Under the pieces are notes generated by a model that was not told the origin of the DNA, did not search any database, and was given only the letters and a program-made list of their open reading frames with translations. A program made the position numbers and the translations under genes. 6,906 bases of DNA from Bacteroidota bacterium (GTDB taxonomy: Bacteria > Bacteroidota > Bacteroidia > Bacteroidales > Marinifilaceae): assembly GCA_023400335.1 (NCBI GenBank), contig JAEXFF010000176.1, positions 1 through 6,906 on the forward strand, given 5' to 3'. Below, one piece after another: positions 6,389-6,906 of the stretch (position 1 is its first letter; each line of letters begins with the position of its first letter).

Positions 6389-6429
6389 TAAAACTTCGCT
6401 TTAACGTATATAGTCGAAGCGAGGTTTTA
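6389..6429. terminator. Bidirectional hairpin terminator after the broken regulator gene
   Basis: TAAAACTTCGCTT (6389-6401) and 6417-6429 form a 13-bp stem with one wobble position and a 15-base loop. The A/T-rich ends of the stem supply a T-run on both strands. It lies about 34 bases after the stop of the degenerate minus-strand gene and well upstream of prs, so it probably insulates prs from that gene. Confidence 0.75.
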
Positions 6430-6462
6430 TTTCAATGTAAATAGCTATATATCATAGTCATT

Positions 6463-6906
6463 TCATTTTGCAAGTAAACCAAGAAATAACTGTCCACGTT
6501 CTGTTAGTTGAAACTTCTGAGTAGGATGATTAGGTTTATCAGGGATAATTCTTTCGATCAGGTTGTTGGCAATCAATTTTGAATAACTTTATTTAATTGT
6601 CCCGAACTTTCTTTTGTCCCAAGGCAAGGGATATTTCTTGCCTTGATAAAGTATTATTTACTATACAGTGCAATACCTTCAAATATAATGTCGCCTTTTG
6701 CAACTCTTGCTGCACATCCTTTATCCGCTCTGCGTTCTGTAGATAATCCAGCCTTACAAACTGCACTTGAAATGATAATCCTACCTCCTTCCATCTAAGT
6801 TCGATATTAGGATATTCTTTCAGTTCATCGGCTATCAACTTCAAGCCATTACCCCATTGGTCGATGATACCAAGACGTTTGAAAACAGGGGCTATTCCAT
6901 TTGTTG
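6463..6906 (-). pseudogene. AlbA_2/RecG-like ATP-binding regulator, 3' part, with two frameshifts
   Basis: The gene enters from the right edge and is read leftwards. The first frame (6904 to 6593) gives NGIAPVFKRLGIIDQWGNG, then LKLIADELKEYPNIELRW and VGLSFQVQFVR. This is the usual end of the HATPase_c_4 (RecG-like) region of proteins carrying an N-terminal AlbA_2 domain, often annotated as ATP-binding or transcriptional regulators. A C-terminal winged-helix segment follows (LSRQEISLALGQKKV). The frame then stops at 6593. The expected continuation is intact in other frames: SGQLNKVIQ at about 6577-6604, then LIANNLIERIIPDKPNHP and QKFQLTERGQLFLGLLAK, ending in TGA at 6463-6465. Two single-base losses, near 6604-6606 and 6577-6580, explain this. 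It could be a decaying gene or two sequence errors at short runs. A shorter start at the TTG at 6842-6844 is unlikely because the homology extends upstream to the window edge. Confidence 0.75.

Noticed and set aside
6567..6582. Sigma-54-like TGGCAATCAATTTTGA on the plus strand
   Set aside because: It lacks the essential GC of the -12 element, lies inside the broken regulator gene and has no plus-strand gene downstream.

Overview
This 6.9-kb window looks like a chromosomal segment of a member of the Bacteroidota, most likely a gut-type Bacteroidales; Odoribacteraceae is only a guess. The reasons are two lipoproteins with Bacteroidota-style lipoboxes (one followed by four aspartates), a PCMD-domain protein, a PorT-like outer-membrane barrel, promoters of the Bacteroidota TAnnTTTG type, AT-rich spacers and little sign of Shine-Dalgarno sequences. 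All genes I can support lie on the minus strand, so the window reads in gene order from right to left.

Layout from the right end: (i) 6463-6906 is the 3' part of an AlbA_2/RecG-like ATP-binding regulator gene whose frame is broken twice near its end, closed by a hairpin terminator. (ii) 5273-6211 is prs, which makes PRPP, with its own promoter. (iii) 5070-5272 is a 203-bp spacer that holds an elaborate fold-back structure (5128-5258) and the promoter of the next gene. (iv) 4209-5069 encodes a ferritin-like/VIT1 fusion membrane protein, predicted to handle iron or manganese. (v) 2673-4052, 1828-2655 and 540-1691 form a three-gene cell-envelope cassette: a PCMD lipoprotein, a PorT-like outer-membrane beta-barrel and a calycin-like/DUF4925-like lipoprotein with a strong terminator. 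(vi) 1-358 is the start of leuS, running off the left edge.

The most interesting signal is regulatory. Both lipoprotein genes of the envelope cassette are preceded by nearly identical 16-bp elements, TGGCATAC(A/T)TTTTGCA, with exactly the geometry of sigma-54 (RpoN) -24/-12 promoters. The housekeeping genes leuS and prs and the VIT1 gene instead have ordinary Bacteroidota -7 boxes. I infer that the cassette belongs to an RpoN regulon and is switched on by an enhancer-binding protein encoded elsewhere. The second lipoprotein transcript would begin with a perfect 11-bp stem-loop.

I saw no tRNA, rRNA, CRISPR array or intact mobile element. The fold-back structure at 5128-5258 could be a MITE-like remnant, a structured RNA or a complex terminator.
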